Below the pieces are notes generated by a model. The model was not told the origin of the DNA. It did no database searches and saw nothing but the letters and a program-made list of their open reading frames with translations. DNA of 64,000 nucleotides from CAZWCE01 sp964632505 (GTDB lineage: Bacteria > Planctomycetota > Planctomycetia > Pirellulales > Thermoguttaceae), in assembly GCA_964632505.1 (NCBI GenBank), contig CAZWCE010000014.1, positions 34,843 through 98,842 on the forward strand, given 5' to 3'. The position numbers and the translations under genes are program-made. This document shows, piece after piece, positions 52,317 through 60,407 of this stretch (the stretch's first letter is position 1; each line of letters begins with the position of its first letter).

Positions 52317-53209
52317 GTCGAGGTGAACCGTTTGGCGATATAACGCGTCAGTAAATAATCGTACGGGATCGTTGTGTCGGCGAGTACATAATCGATGTTC
52401 GACTCCCGACACCCCCGACGATAGAGATCGAGGAACTGCTCCATCTGTTGCAAATAATCCTCACGGACGTAAGATGGGTCGATCTGGATCCGCTCGTTGG
52501 TTTCCAGATCATGAAACGCCACGCTGTCTTCGAACGGGAACTCCAATTCCGCCTTGTCCATCACGTGGAACACGATCACCTCGTGGCGGCGATGCCGGAA
52601 ATGATGCAAGGCGCGCATCACCTCCTCCGGCTGGTCGTAGAGATCGCTGATCAAGACGACCAGGCAACGTTTCTTCAATCGATTCGCAAAGCGGTGCAGC
52701 GTTTCGGCGATATCGGTATCGTTTCCCGCCTCGAGCGTTTCCAGTTGGAGCATCATTTCGTGAAAATGGCGCGGGGAGCTTCTCGCGGGCATATCGAGCC
52801 CGATTTTCGAATCGAAGGTCGCCACCGCGACGGAATCCTGCTGCCGGGTCATCAAGTAGGAGAGGATGGCGGTGAGATAGCATCCATACTGCAATTTAGA
52901 GATCTTCACGTTGTGTTGATAGTCCATGGAACCGCTGGTATCCAGCAGGATCTGGACCCGCATATTCGTCTCTTCTTCGTATTGCTTAATATACAGACGT
53001 TCCGTACGTGCCAGCATCTTGTAATCGAGGTGCCGGGGATCGTCGCCGGCGGTGTATTCACGATGCTCGGCGAATTCCACGCTGAACCCTTTATAAGGAC
53101 TGACGTGCATGCCGGAGATCGCTCCCTCGACAACCCCACGAGCAACCATCGTCAGGTTCTTGACCCGAGCGAGGGCCTCCGGTTCGACATATTGATAACC
53201 GTGACTCAT
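52313..53209 (-). CDS. DUF58 protein
   Basis: 298 residues from ATG 53209, which overlaps the stop of the upstream gene as ATGA. The DUF58 core is complete: REYTAGDDPRHLDYKMLA, matching the family's RxYxxGDDxRxIDW, then the VWA-type DTSGSMDY with metal-binding Asp/Ser/Ser. The gene sits between the VWA/GATase-like and the BatA-like genes with ATGA overlaps on both sides. DUF58 proteins usually go with a MoxR ATPase that acts as a chaperone; no MoxR gene is in the window. Confidence 0.93.
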   Translation of the reverse strand: MSHGYQYVEPEALARVKNLTMVARGVVEGAISGMHVSPYKGFSVEFAEHREYTAGDDPRHLDYKMLARTERLYIKQYEEETNMRVQILLDTSGSMDYQHNVKISKLQYGCYLTAILSYLMTRQQDSVAVATFDSKIGLDMPARSSPRHFHEMMLQLETLEAGNDTDIAETLHRFANRLKKRCLVVLISDLYDQPEEVMRALHHFRHRRHEVIVFHVMDKAELEFPFEDSVAFHDLETNERIQIDPSYVREDYLQQMEQFLDLYRRGCRESNIDYVLADTTIPYDYLLTRYIAKRFTST

Positions 53210-55596
53210 CGTAACTGCCATCTCCTTCGGGTGAACCACTCGGCGGTCAGCAACAAAACGAACATCCCCCACAAGCACACCGGAGGTGCCAGACTGATTT
53301 GGCGGAGCACTTTTTCGCGATGCACCTGGCGGTCGAGCTGATCCACGAGATGATCCGCGGTCGAGAGGTGCGCGTATTGTCCGCCGGTGGCTTGCGCTAT
53401 GCGCCCCAGCATTTCTTCGTCCAAATCGAGCCGGTCGAACTCCATGTTCGGCCGACCGACCTCGACGACCAGCGATTCGGGCGCCTTCAATTCCTTGCCG
53501 TCGAGCTGCGCGGTGACCTCGATTTCGATCCGTCCGGCATGCTTCGGTGAAACGCTCACGGAATATTTTCCCAACGATCGGCTCTCCGGCGTCAGCGATT
53601 TCTGTTCAACGACCTTTCCCCGCTCATAACGCAACACGGCAGTGACGTTCGCCCGGTCGGTGCCCTGCCCTTGATCGTTTCGAACGACGGCCTCGATTCG
53701 TATCGGTTCCTGCGGCTCATAGTAGGCCTGATCGGTTTCGGCACTGCAACCGGCCTCTTTTTCCACGGGGCCCTCCTGTCCGACCAGGAAGCGAACCAAT
53801 TGCCCCCAAAACTGAAGGAATGGACTTTCTCGTCCCAGCGCCCGCGGACCTTGTTGCCAAAGACGGGTCGTATCGGCGGTAAAAACGGCCGCCCTGCCCT
53901 TCTCGACGGGCATGACGGACAACACCGGCATTTCGCGACCCGAGGGAAGAACGACGTCAGGACAGGTCGCCAATACGCGCGAAGCGGGTTTCGCGTCTTG
54001 AACGCGGGTACATCCGTGCAGATCGGGGAGCCCCTCGACGGCCGGTGGTCCGCCGGGAGTCGGAAAATAGGAAACGATGTTCGAAAAAATATGGCTATTG
54101 GTCCCTTCCGGCGTAAGCTTCGGAAGAAACGGCTCTTGAAATTGGCCGATCTCTCGGTCGCCCACCATGACCGGCAAAATCTCCCCAATCGGAGTGTCGG
54201 CATATCCTCCCGGACCGAGACTGTGATAACCACCCAGCATCACCAAGCCGGCACCGCTGCGAACGCGATCGGCGATCCATCGCTGGAGTTGCGGATTCAG
54301 ATAGGAGCTGTCCAAATCTCCCAGCAGAAAAACATCGAAGGTGTCGATCGTCTCTTGTTTTTCAGGAAGAGACTGCAAATCGAGGCCGCCGATGTTGCTC
54401 CTGCGGAGAAACACATTCGGCCGGGTTTGTACCAAAGCCAAAAACTCCAAATCCGGATCCTTCGAAAGAAATCGTTCGCATAAAGCTCCATATTCCGGGC
54501 GGAGCGTTCCCTCAAGATAGAGCACACGAATTCCCGGCTCGACCACCAAAGAAAGGCATCGTTGGTGATTGTTTTCCCGGATCGCCTCCTCCTCGACGGG
54601 GGGCACCCGAACATGGTAGAACCGTTTGCCCGTCTCCTCGGGCTGGAACTGGAATTCGACCTCTTGCCCTCCCTGTCGGCCATCGAGAGTCAGCTCCACT
54701 TCGTCGAGAATGCGGCTGGTGGTCGAGGTGGTCTCCGGTGATGTTTCTTCGGCCCCGTTTTCGGGTGAAGAAGAATCGGAATCGTCGGTGATCGGAGTCG
54801 GGAGTTCTTCCAAGAGTACGCGAACCACTCGGCCGGAAAGTCCGACCGCGTCGATCTGGGCAGCGATCTTGGCCTGATTGTTCACGAAAAGTCTCTCGGG
54901 ACAATCGACACCGGTGATGCGAATATCGCGGTAGGAGGGATCGTGGCTCAAGCTACTGCCCACGCCGATGGTAAAAACGGGAATGCCCAGCTTCTCGGCA
55001 TCCTCGGCGGGTCTGCGTCCGGAATTGTGGATGCCGTCAGAAAATAGGAAAACACCCTCAATGTCGCTCCGTTTGACGCGTTGGTCGTCGTGGATCAAAT
55101 TCACGCCACCGGCCATTCCGTAAGAAAGTGAAGTCGACTTCCCCTCCGGCGAGAGGGCCGCCAACTGCCCCTCCCCCCTCAGCGGGCGGGATTCCTCCGA
55201 AAATTCGACCAAATGGAGGTTGAAATCTCCTTGAAGACGGGACCACCACTGTCGGATCTTCTCCTTGGCTCGTTCCAATCGGGATGACGACGCCTGGAGC
55301 GTTTTGTCGGCTGATTGAGGATCGTCGGCAATACTCATCGAGGCGGAAGTATCGACCACGAAAGCGACGGATTTTTTTTGCGAAGTCTCCTTGTAAAAAT
55401 TCAATGTCGGCCGGAACAGCAATAAAACAACCACCACGACCGTGGCGAGTCGCAATCCGAGAAGCCATGCGTAACGTCCTGGGCGCATTGACTTGTAAAC
55501 CTTTTGATAAAAAAAGGTTACGAGAATCATCGCCGCCAGGGAGGTCCATAAGAGTGTGGACAAACCACGGCCATTTGCCAAAGTGATTTCGTACAC
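53206..55596 (-). CDS. VWA/glutamine-amidotransferase-like membrane protein
   Basis: 796 residues. N-terminal membrane segments (about 12-30 and 40-60) are followed by a VWA domain with VVDTSASMSI and ESRPLRGEG..., then a class I glutamine amidotransferase-like domain (PGIRVLYLEGTLRPEYGAL, VMLGGYHSLGPGGYADTP), which lacks a clear catalytic Cys-His-Glu set, and a final membrane segment (ISLAPPVCLWGMFVLLLTAEW). It is first in a three-gene overlapping unit with DUF58 and BatA. The role is unknown; the layout resembles COG5426-type proteins of the group. Confidence 0.85.
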   Translation of the reverse strand: MYEITLANGRGLSTLLWTSLAAMILVTFFYQKVYKSMRPGRYAWLLGLRLATVVVVVLLLFRPTLNFYKETSQKKSVAFVVDTSASMSIADDPQSADKTLQASSSRLERAKEKIRQWWSRLQGDFNLHLVEFSEESRPLRGEGQLAALSPEGKSTSLSYGMAGGVNLIHDDQRVKRSDIEGVFLFSDGIHNSGRRPAEDAEKLGIPVFTIGVGSSLSHDPSYRDIRITGVDCPERLFVNNQAKIAAQIDAVGLSGRVVRVLLEELPTPITDDSDSSSPENGAEETSPETTSTTSRILDEVELTLDGRQGGQEVEFQFQPEETGKRFYHVRVPPVEEEAIRENNHQRCLSLVVEPGIRVLYLEGTLRPEYGALCERFLSKDPDLEFLALVQTRPNVFLRRSNIGGLDLQSLPEKQETIDTFDVFLLGDLDSSYLNPQLQRWIADRVRSGAGLVMLGGYHSLGPGGYADTPIGEILPVMVGDREIGQFQEPFLPKLTPEGTNSHIFSNIVSYFPTPGGPPAVEGLPDLHGCTRVQDAKPASRVLATCPDVVLPSGREMPVLSVMPVEKGRAAVFTADTTRLWQQGPRALGRESPFLQFWGQLVRFLVGQEGPVEKEAGCSAETDQAYYEPQEPIRIEAVVRNDQGQGTDRANVTAVLRYERGKVVEQKSLTPESRSLGKYSVSVSPKHAGRIEIEVTAQLDGKELKAPESLVVEVGRPNMEFDRLDLDEEMLGRIAQATGGQYAHLSTADHLVDQLDRQVHREKVLRQISLAPPVCLWGMFVLLLTAEWFTRRRWQLR

Positions 55597-55741
55597 GGCA
55601 AGTTCCGGTCGAAACGCTGTAAGAGAGAAGTTAATACTACTAATATAGGCGTGTTATGTCCCACCGTCGGAGCTCAGGAGGGGAAACCTCGTTGACTCGG
55701 TAAGTTCATTAGCAAAGAGACCGGAAGCGGAAGGGAGCTAT

Positions 55742-56500
55742 CTATCGATTCGAGGGTGATTTTTTTCGTGTTCCCTTTTGGTTGCGAATTGCTTCAGCCT
55801 GTTTTTTCGCCCGCTTTCTGCCTTCTTCGAGAGCCTCTTCTCCCAGTTTAATCCAACGCACGTAGTGAAGCGACTCCAATTTCTCACCGATCTCTCCCTT
55901 GTCGCGTTTGTGGAGAAGAAAGCGTTTGGGTTCACGTTCCGGCAAATGGCCTACTTCCGGGCCTTCGTCTTCGTGGAGCGGTTGGACATAGACAATCCCC
56001 GACAGAATTCCCGTGATGGTGCGATCGTCATGCAAGCGGATTTGATGCATGTACCATCGAGCGGGATAAGTCCTTCCGGTGTAATACTTTTCGTTGGAAG
56101 CCAACTCCTTGAACCGCCATTCTTTTTCCATCCACTCCTTCAAAACCCGGCATTCCACCGAGTCGACCACCCGGAGCGGAATCTCACGCTGTTGCTTGAT
56201 GGCGTTATCATAGATTTCCAGGCGTTTGTCGCGTGTCAGGTAAATCATCCCGGGATAGACGGTTCCATCGGAGATTTCCACGTAGCCGGGATAGATATCT
56301 TTTCGTTCGAGACGATTCTTCAGCGTCGGCACGTCCGATTTGGTTTTCTCGCCTTCGGTCGATTGATCGGTCGGAGGATGGAACGGGTTGAGCGCCGGCG
56401 GATCTTCCGAATTGGCAGGATGGAAAAAAACCATCGCTAAACAAATCGATATCGGGATCGAGATCAGGAAAGATCGTTGCATCGTTGGCCGCCTGTCCAT
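55742..56500 (-). CDS. Exported protein of unknown function
   Basis: About 252 residues from the ATG at 56500, preceded by AAAGGGG. The start has a signal peptide (RSFLISIPISICLAMVFF, about 7-25) and then a Pro-rich linker. The middle is beta-rich and begins with DIYPGYVEISDGTVYPGMIYL, with RDKRLEIYDNAIKQQ, as in planctomycete exported proteins of unknown role. The C-terminus is Lys/Glu-rich and basic. It follows the VWA operon on the same strand, about 145 nt further up, but no functional link is shown. Confidence 0.72.
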   Translation of the reverse strand: MDRRPTMQRSFLISIPISICLAMVFFHPANSEDPPALNPFHPPTDQSTEGEKTKSDVPTLKNRLERKDIYPGYVEISDGTVYPGMIYLTRDKRLEIYDNAIKQQREIPLRVVDSVECRVLKEWMEKEWRFKELASNEKYYTGRTYPARWYMHQIRLHDDRTITGILSGIVYVQPLHEDEGPEVGHLPEREPKRFLLHKRDKGEIGEKLESLHYVRWIKLGEEALEEGRKRAKKQAEAIRNQKGTRKKSPSNR

Positions 56501-56859
56501 CGGAAGGCCCCTTTCTATCCGGTTGGAAAACCCCATCTTCTGACGAAACGTTTCCGGCGCAAACGGTTTCAGGACAACATATTAAGTTTATCATTTCCTT
56601 CTGGAAAAAGCAATTTTTCATGTCTTCGGTTCTTCAGTGAAGCATCGAAACCGGCCGATATGAGGTTTCTTGCAATCCCCTTGTAAATTGCCAAAAAGTG
56701 CGGGATTCGAGTTGTCTCAGAAGGCCCGGTCTGCTAAAGTGCCGAAAATTCGGGAACACGGCGAGAGCCGATCGCCCTTTTTCTCCAGCTACTTCTCGTC
56801 CCGCCGAGTTATTCTCCCGGCGTAGGCGATCAAGCATTTCTCACGATGGAGCGTAATGG
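56501..56859. other. 359-nt divergent region, GT2 promoter candidate
   Basis: Between the minus-strand exported protein and the plus-strand GT2. TTGTCT (56712-56717) and TAAAGT (56735-56740) are 17 bp apart and the -10 carries the extension TGC; this is a moderate GT2 promoter. GGAG lies 4 nt before the GT2 ATG at 56860. No gene is visible. Confidence 0.45.
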
Positions 56860-57912
56860 ATGACGCAAACGATTCCTTCTCTCTCGCGCAGCAAACCTTG
56901 GCTTTCCCAGAGTCTTTCGGTGGTGGTTCCGGTCTACAACGAGCAGGAGGTGCTGGGTCCCTTTTACGAAGAGCTCATAAAATCCCTGGAATCGATCGAT
57001 CTCCCTTTTGAAGTGATTTTCGTCAACGACTCCAGCCAAGATGACTCTCGTGAAATCCTTCATCGGCTTCATCAAACCGATTCGCGCATCCGCGTGATCA
57101 GCTTCTCCCGCAACTTCGGTCAGATGGCGGCCATCTCCGCCGGACTCGAACACGCCACTGGGGCGGCGGTGATCATCATGGACGCCGATTTACAACATCC
57201 CCCCTCGATGATTCCCCAAATGGTTCAGCACTGGCAGGAAGGTTATCAAGTAGTTTACACCGTTCGGAGTTACGATCCCTCGACTTCCTGGTTCAAGCGA
57301 GCCTCCTCCGCCCTTTTTTACAAATTGATAAACAAGATCTCCGAGATCGAAATCATTCCGGGAGCAGCCGATTTCCGCCTGATTGACCGACTGGTGGTCG
57401 ATTATTTGAACTCCATGCAGGAGAATTCCCGCTTCTTGCGGGGGATGATCAGTTGGCTCGGATTTCGCCAACTCGGAATCCCCTTCCAGGCGAACGCCCG
57501 ATTTGCCGGTGAATCGAAGTATTCCCTGTTCCGGATGGTGCGACTGGCGATGGAAGGATTCACCAGTTTTTCCACCCTGCCCTTACGTTGGGCCGCATAT
57601 TTGGGTTTTTTTTCCGCCGTCAGCGGGCTCCCCTACGGAATTTTCGCAATCTATCAAGTGATCTTCACGAATCAAACGGTGCCGGGCTGGGCGTCGATCA
57701 TCGTCGCCGTCCTTTTTCTCGGCGGTGTGCAATTGATGAGTTTGGGAATCATCGGAGAATACATCGGTCGAATCTACACCGAAGTGAAACGGCGTCCTCT
57801 CTATGTGATGGAGGAGCTGATCGGTTTTGCGCAGTCCCGGCAGACGTCCTCGGGATTGAGCTGTTATCCGGAAAACGAACCCGTCGAAACACCTCAGCGG
57901 AAGACCGCTTGA
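56860..57912 (+). CDS. GT2 family glycosyltransferase (ArnC/GtrB-like)
   Basis: 350 residues. The GT-A fold starts LSVVVPVYNEQEVLG and has the metal-binding DADLQHPPSM (DxD variant). Two membrane helices lie at the C-terminus: about 243-265 (WAAYLGFFSAVSGLPYGIFA) and 275-300 (ASIIVAVLFLGGVQLMSLGI), the layout of polyprenyl-phosphate glycosyltransferases such as ArnC, GtrB and DPM synthase. It probably transfers a sugar from a nucleotide to undecaprenyl phosphate. The next genes are a YdjC-like deacetylase and a membrane GT87-like transferase on the same strand. Confidence 0.93.
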   Translation: MTQTIPSLSRSKPWLSQSLSVVVPVYNEQEVLGPFYEELIKSLESIDLPFEVIFVNDSSQDDSREILHRLHQTDSRIRVISFSRNFGQMAAISAGLEHATGAAVIIMDADLQHPPSMIPQMVQHWQEGYQVVYTVRSYDPSTSWFKRASSALFYKLINKISEIEIIPGAADFRLIDRLVVDYLNSMQENSRFLRGMISWLGFRQLGIPFQANARFAGESKYSLFRMVRLAMEGFTSFSTLPLRWAAYLGFFSAVSGLPYGIFAIYQVIFTNQTVPGWASIIVAVLFLGGVQLMSLGIIGEYIGRIYTEVKRRPLYVMEELIGFAQSRQTSSGLSCYPENEPVETPQRKTA

Positions 57913-57915
57913 CAT

Positions 57916-57927
57916 TCTCTCGAGAGA
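57916..57927. repeat. Perfect 12-nt palindrome after GT2
   Basis: TCTCTCGAGAGA is its own reverse complement, 4 nt past the GT2 stop and 9 nt before repeat copy B. It could be a protein site or a weak stem; no T run follows. Confidence 0.55.
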
Positions 57928-57935
57928 GCCTTGCT

Positions 57936-58041
57936 TATTGAGTGTCGCATCTATAGTGAACCCCGGTCGAACAGCGAGAGCCCGGCCCTGCGGGCGTCAC
58001 TGCTTGAACCGAGGGGCCGCCATGTATGCGAATATGAATAA
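57936..58041 (+). repeat. Dispersed ~105-nt structured element, copy B
   Basis: About 85% identical to 26217-26320. The segment from CGAACAGCGAGAGCCC onward is almost unchanged. GCCCG/CGGGC can close a 6-nt loop here too, but the outer CCGGTC arm has a mismatch with GCCCGG. In this copy the element lies in the same direction as the flanking genes. GAGGGGCC precedes ATG at 58022, and the frame reads MYANMNK and stops with TAA (58043-58045), four bases before the ATG of the YdjC-like gene. Confidence 0.8.
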
Positions 58042-58045
58042 ATAA
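58022..58045 (+). CDS. Putative 7-codon leader ORF (MYANMNK)
   Basis: Inside repeat copy B: ATG preceded by GAGGGGCC at seven to eight bases, seven codons, TAA, then TCCC and the YdjC-like ATG. The downstream gene has no Shine-Dalgarno of its own, so its translation may be coupled to this leader. Whether the leader is translated is not shown, and copy A lacks the stop. Confidence 0.4.
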   Translation: MYANMNK

Positions 58046-58049
58046 TCCC

Positions 58050-58997
58050 ATGAAGCAGCTGATTCTCACCGCGGACGATTACGGAATCGCCCCCTGGACC
58101 AATGAAGCGATCGCCCGATTGGCCGAAACCGGAATTCTCCGCCGAATCAGCGTCATGCCGAACATGCCTTTTTGGCGGGAAGGTCTCGACTCGATTCGAA
58201 TCCGCTTCCCGCACTTGTCGCTGGGACTTCATTTCTGTTTGACCAGCGGTCGGTCGGTGCTCCCCCCCGAGAAGATTCCCTTACTGGTCGACTCCGACGG
58301 ACGTTTCATGCTGGGATTCACGGGCCTTCTAAGACGGTTGCATGGTCGGAATCGGTCCGAAATGCTCCGTCAGATCTGGCTGGAATTGCACGCCCAAATC
58401 AAGAAGATGGAAGAAGTCGGCTTCCCGCCGCAACATCTCGACAGCCATCAGCACATCCACATGATTCCGCCGATCTATTCGTTGCTAATCGCCCAAGATT
58501 CAGACAAGGGAGCAGTCCCGCTACGTCACTCGCGAGAACGCTTTCCGGGTTTTCGACGTTTCCGGCGTCGAGGGCGGACGTGGTTCCCCGCGGGTTGGGC
58601 GAAATGGGGCGTGCTCTCATTCTGTGCGATGCTCGCCCGAGAGCGTCAGTCCCGCCCTGGGACCTCCTTTCCGAAAACCGGTTATTTTGGCATACTGGAC
58701 TCAGGTCGAATGGATCGGACGGCCTGGCGGGCATTGCTGGAGGATTTTCCCGAGGATCCCTGCGAAGTGAATACTCATCCCGGACTTCCCCCGCACGCGG
58801 TCTCTGCGTGGCGTGAAACCCCGCTGTGCTGCAGCGATGAAGATCGTGAATTTCTTCGTTCTCCCTGGCGTCGGATCGAATACGAAGCGGTTTCGGAACC
58901 GGCGTTCCGACACATGTTGCGCAATCACGAGATCGACATCGCAATCTCCGGTAGTGCATTTCCCACCAAACCGGGGGCCCATTGCAAGGCAAGTTGA
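58050..58997 (+). CDS. YdjC/ChbG-like carbohydrate deacetylase
   Basis: 315 residues of the YdjC family (also HpnK-related), zinc-dependent N-deacetylases of acetylated sugars. The start gives ILTADDYGIAP with the catalytic Asp pair, and the metal-binding histidines lie in HLDSHQHIHM. The end has NTHPGLPP, the family's C-terminal loop. Lying between GT2 and GT87-like genes, it may deacetylate a lipid-linked sugar, as in aminoarabinose or hopanoid-type pathways, but the substrate is inferred. It lacks its own ribosome site; see repeat copy B. Confidence 0.9.
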   Translation: MKQLILTADDYGIAPWTNEAIARLAETGILRRISVMPNMPFWREGLDSIRIRFPHLSLGLHFCLTSGRSVLPPEKIPLLVDSDGRFMLGFTGLLRRLHGRNRSEMLRQIWLELHAQIKKMEEVGFPPQHLDSHQHIHMIPPIYSLLIAQDSDKGAVPLRHSRERFPGFRRFRRRGRTWFPAGWAKWGVLSFCAMLARERQSRPGTSFPKTGYFGILDSGRMDRTAWRALLEDFPEDPCEVNTHPGLPPHAVSAWRETPLCCSDEDREFLRSPWRRIEYEAVSEPAFRHMLRNHEIDIAISGSAFPTKPGAHCKAS

Positions 58998-59002
58998 TCG
59001 CC

Positions 59003-59022
59003 ATTGCGTTGCATTGCATTGC
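59003..59022 (+). repeat. 5-nt tandem repeat, four units
   Basis: ATTGC-GTTGC-ATTGC-ATTGC stands between the YdjC-like stop and the GT87-like gene. It looks like replication-slippage sequence; no role is evident. Confidence 0.65.
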
Positions 59023-59111
59023 ATGTTTAGGAACCGATCGCCGATTCCGCTTTATCCCTCTTTGACTTTTCAGATTCCCTCGCTTGCAACCCTTATCTTC
59101 CTTTCGAAGCC

Positions 59112-60386
59112 ATGACCTTGATCACGCTCGCCACCCTCAAACGATTGCCTTGGTATCGCATCGGAAAGGTCTCGATGTTTCTCGCCTTGTTGGTCTGTCT
59201 TCCCTGGGCTGTATGGCGAGCGGTCAACAACGGAGGATGCGACTTCGAAGATTACCGAAGAGCGGGACAATACGTCCTCGATCATCATCATCGAAACGAA
59301 GACTCGATGATGTTCCGTTATCTTCCTTCAACCGACGTGGCGATGATTCCACTGGCCTTGCTTCCTCCGACGATCGGAGCGACCCTCTGGTATCTATTCA
59401 ATTGTGCCTGTTGGTATGGTTTTTTGCGGACCGTTCGCGGGATGATGCCCGAGAATTGGCAAACATGGCTCTCTGATTCCGCCGTGCTGGCGGCAGCGTG
59501 GCTGATTTTGCCATTGGCGATCGACGGTTTCCTAGTAGCGACCTTTCATCTTGCGATGCTTTGGTTGATGGTGGCGGGACTGCACCAAGTGGCACAGAAC
59601 CGGGAAATCACGGGCGGCGTGCTACTGGGCACCGCCGTCTGGGTCAAGTTGCTGCCCGTGGCGGGAGTCGGTTATCTTCTGCTAAAACGCAAGTGGAAAC
59701 CCGCTTTCTTGGCTCTTCTGGTCACATTAGCGATCGACTTGGTGCTGTGCCTTCCCGCCTACGGGGTGCGGGGAACCGTGGAAGTCCACCGGCATTGGAT
59801 CGCGCACGGTGCCCTGGGCGCGACCAAAGGACAAATGGGCGAGGAAGTGGTCAACGAGGACCGCCTCACCAACCAATCGCTCAACGTGGCTCTTCGACGT
59901 ATCCTGACCGATAACAGCCCTCACAATCATCTTGCGGTAACCGATCTTTCCCCAAGACAACTGCTCATCGTTTTTTTGACGCTCAATATCCTGCTCGGGG
60001 TGGTGGCGATCTATTTGTTTCGCCGTCCCGCATCCGAATTAGATGATCGAGACTGGTCCTTCGAAATCGCCCTTTTGGCTCTTTGTACGCTCTGGTTTTC
60101 CCCCGTGGTGTGGAGTTATCATCCGACGGCGGTGCTCCCGGCGCTGTCCTTGGTCCTCGGGAGATGGTGGATGCAAAAACCCGGCTTTCTTCTGACTTTC
60201 ATTTGGCTGGTCGGTCTGGCGATGTTCGGGGTTTACCATGTTCGCGCTGCCTGTCATATGCTTTGGATTTCTTTTCTCATCGGAGGCATGCTCATCAAAT
60301 ATGGTTGGTGGGAGTCGAGCGAGAAATCCGAGGAGTCCACTCCACGGAATTCCCAAGAGTTTCATAAGCAATCCACGTCTCACTAG
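59112..60386 (+). CDS. GT87-like (DUF2029) membrane glycosyltransferase
   Basis: 424 residues with about nine to ten hydrophobic segments, the DUF2029/GT87 layout of polyprenyl-phosphate sugar-dependent transferases. A DxE-like acidic pair in the first loop (CDFEDYRRAGQYVLDH) fits the catalytic region of the family, and RYLPSTDVAMIPLALLP matches the conserved early loop. The C-terminus is charged and cytoplasmic. It follows GT2 and the YdjC-like gene and would be the acceptor-side transferase of a lipid-linked sugar pathway. The start has no strong ribosome site, so it may be downstream. Confidence 0.82.
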   Translation: MTLITLATLKRLPWYRIGKVSMFLALLVCLPWAVWRAVNNGGCDFEDYRRAGQYVLDHHHRNEDSMMFRYLPSTDVAMIPLALLPPTIGATLWYLFNCACWYGFLRTVRGMMPENWQTWLSDSAVLAAAWLILPLAIDGFLVATFHLAMLWLMVAGLHQVAQNREITGGVLLGTAVWVKLLPVAGVGYLLLKRKWKPAFLALLVTLAIDLVLCLPAYGVRGTVEVHRHWIAHGALGATKGQMGEEVVNEDRLTNQSLNVALRRILTDNSPHNHLAVTDLSPRQLLIVFLTLNILLGVVAIYLFRRPASELDDRDWSFEIALLALCTLWFSPVVWSYHPTAVLPALSLVLGRWWMQKPGFLLTFIWLVGLAMFGVYHVRAACHMLWISFLIGGMLIKYGWWESSEKSEESTPRNSQEFHKQSTSH

Positions 60387-60407
60387 TGCTTCGAGGCAAC
60401 CTTGATC

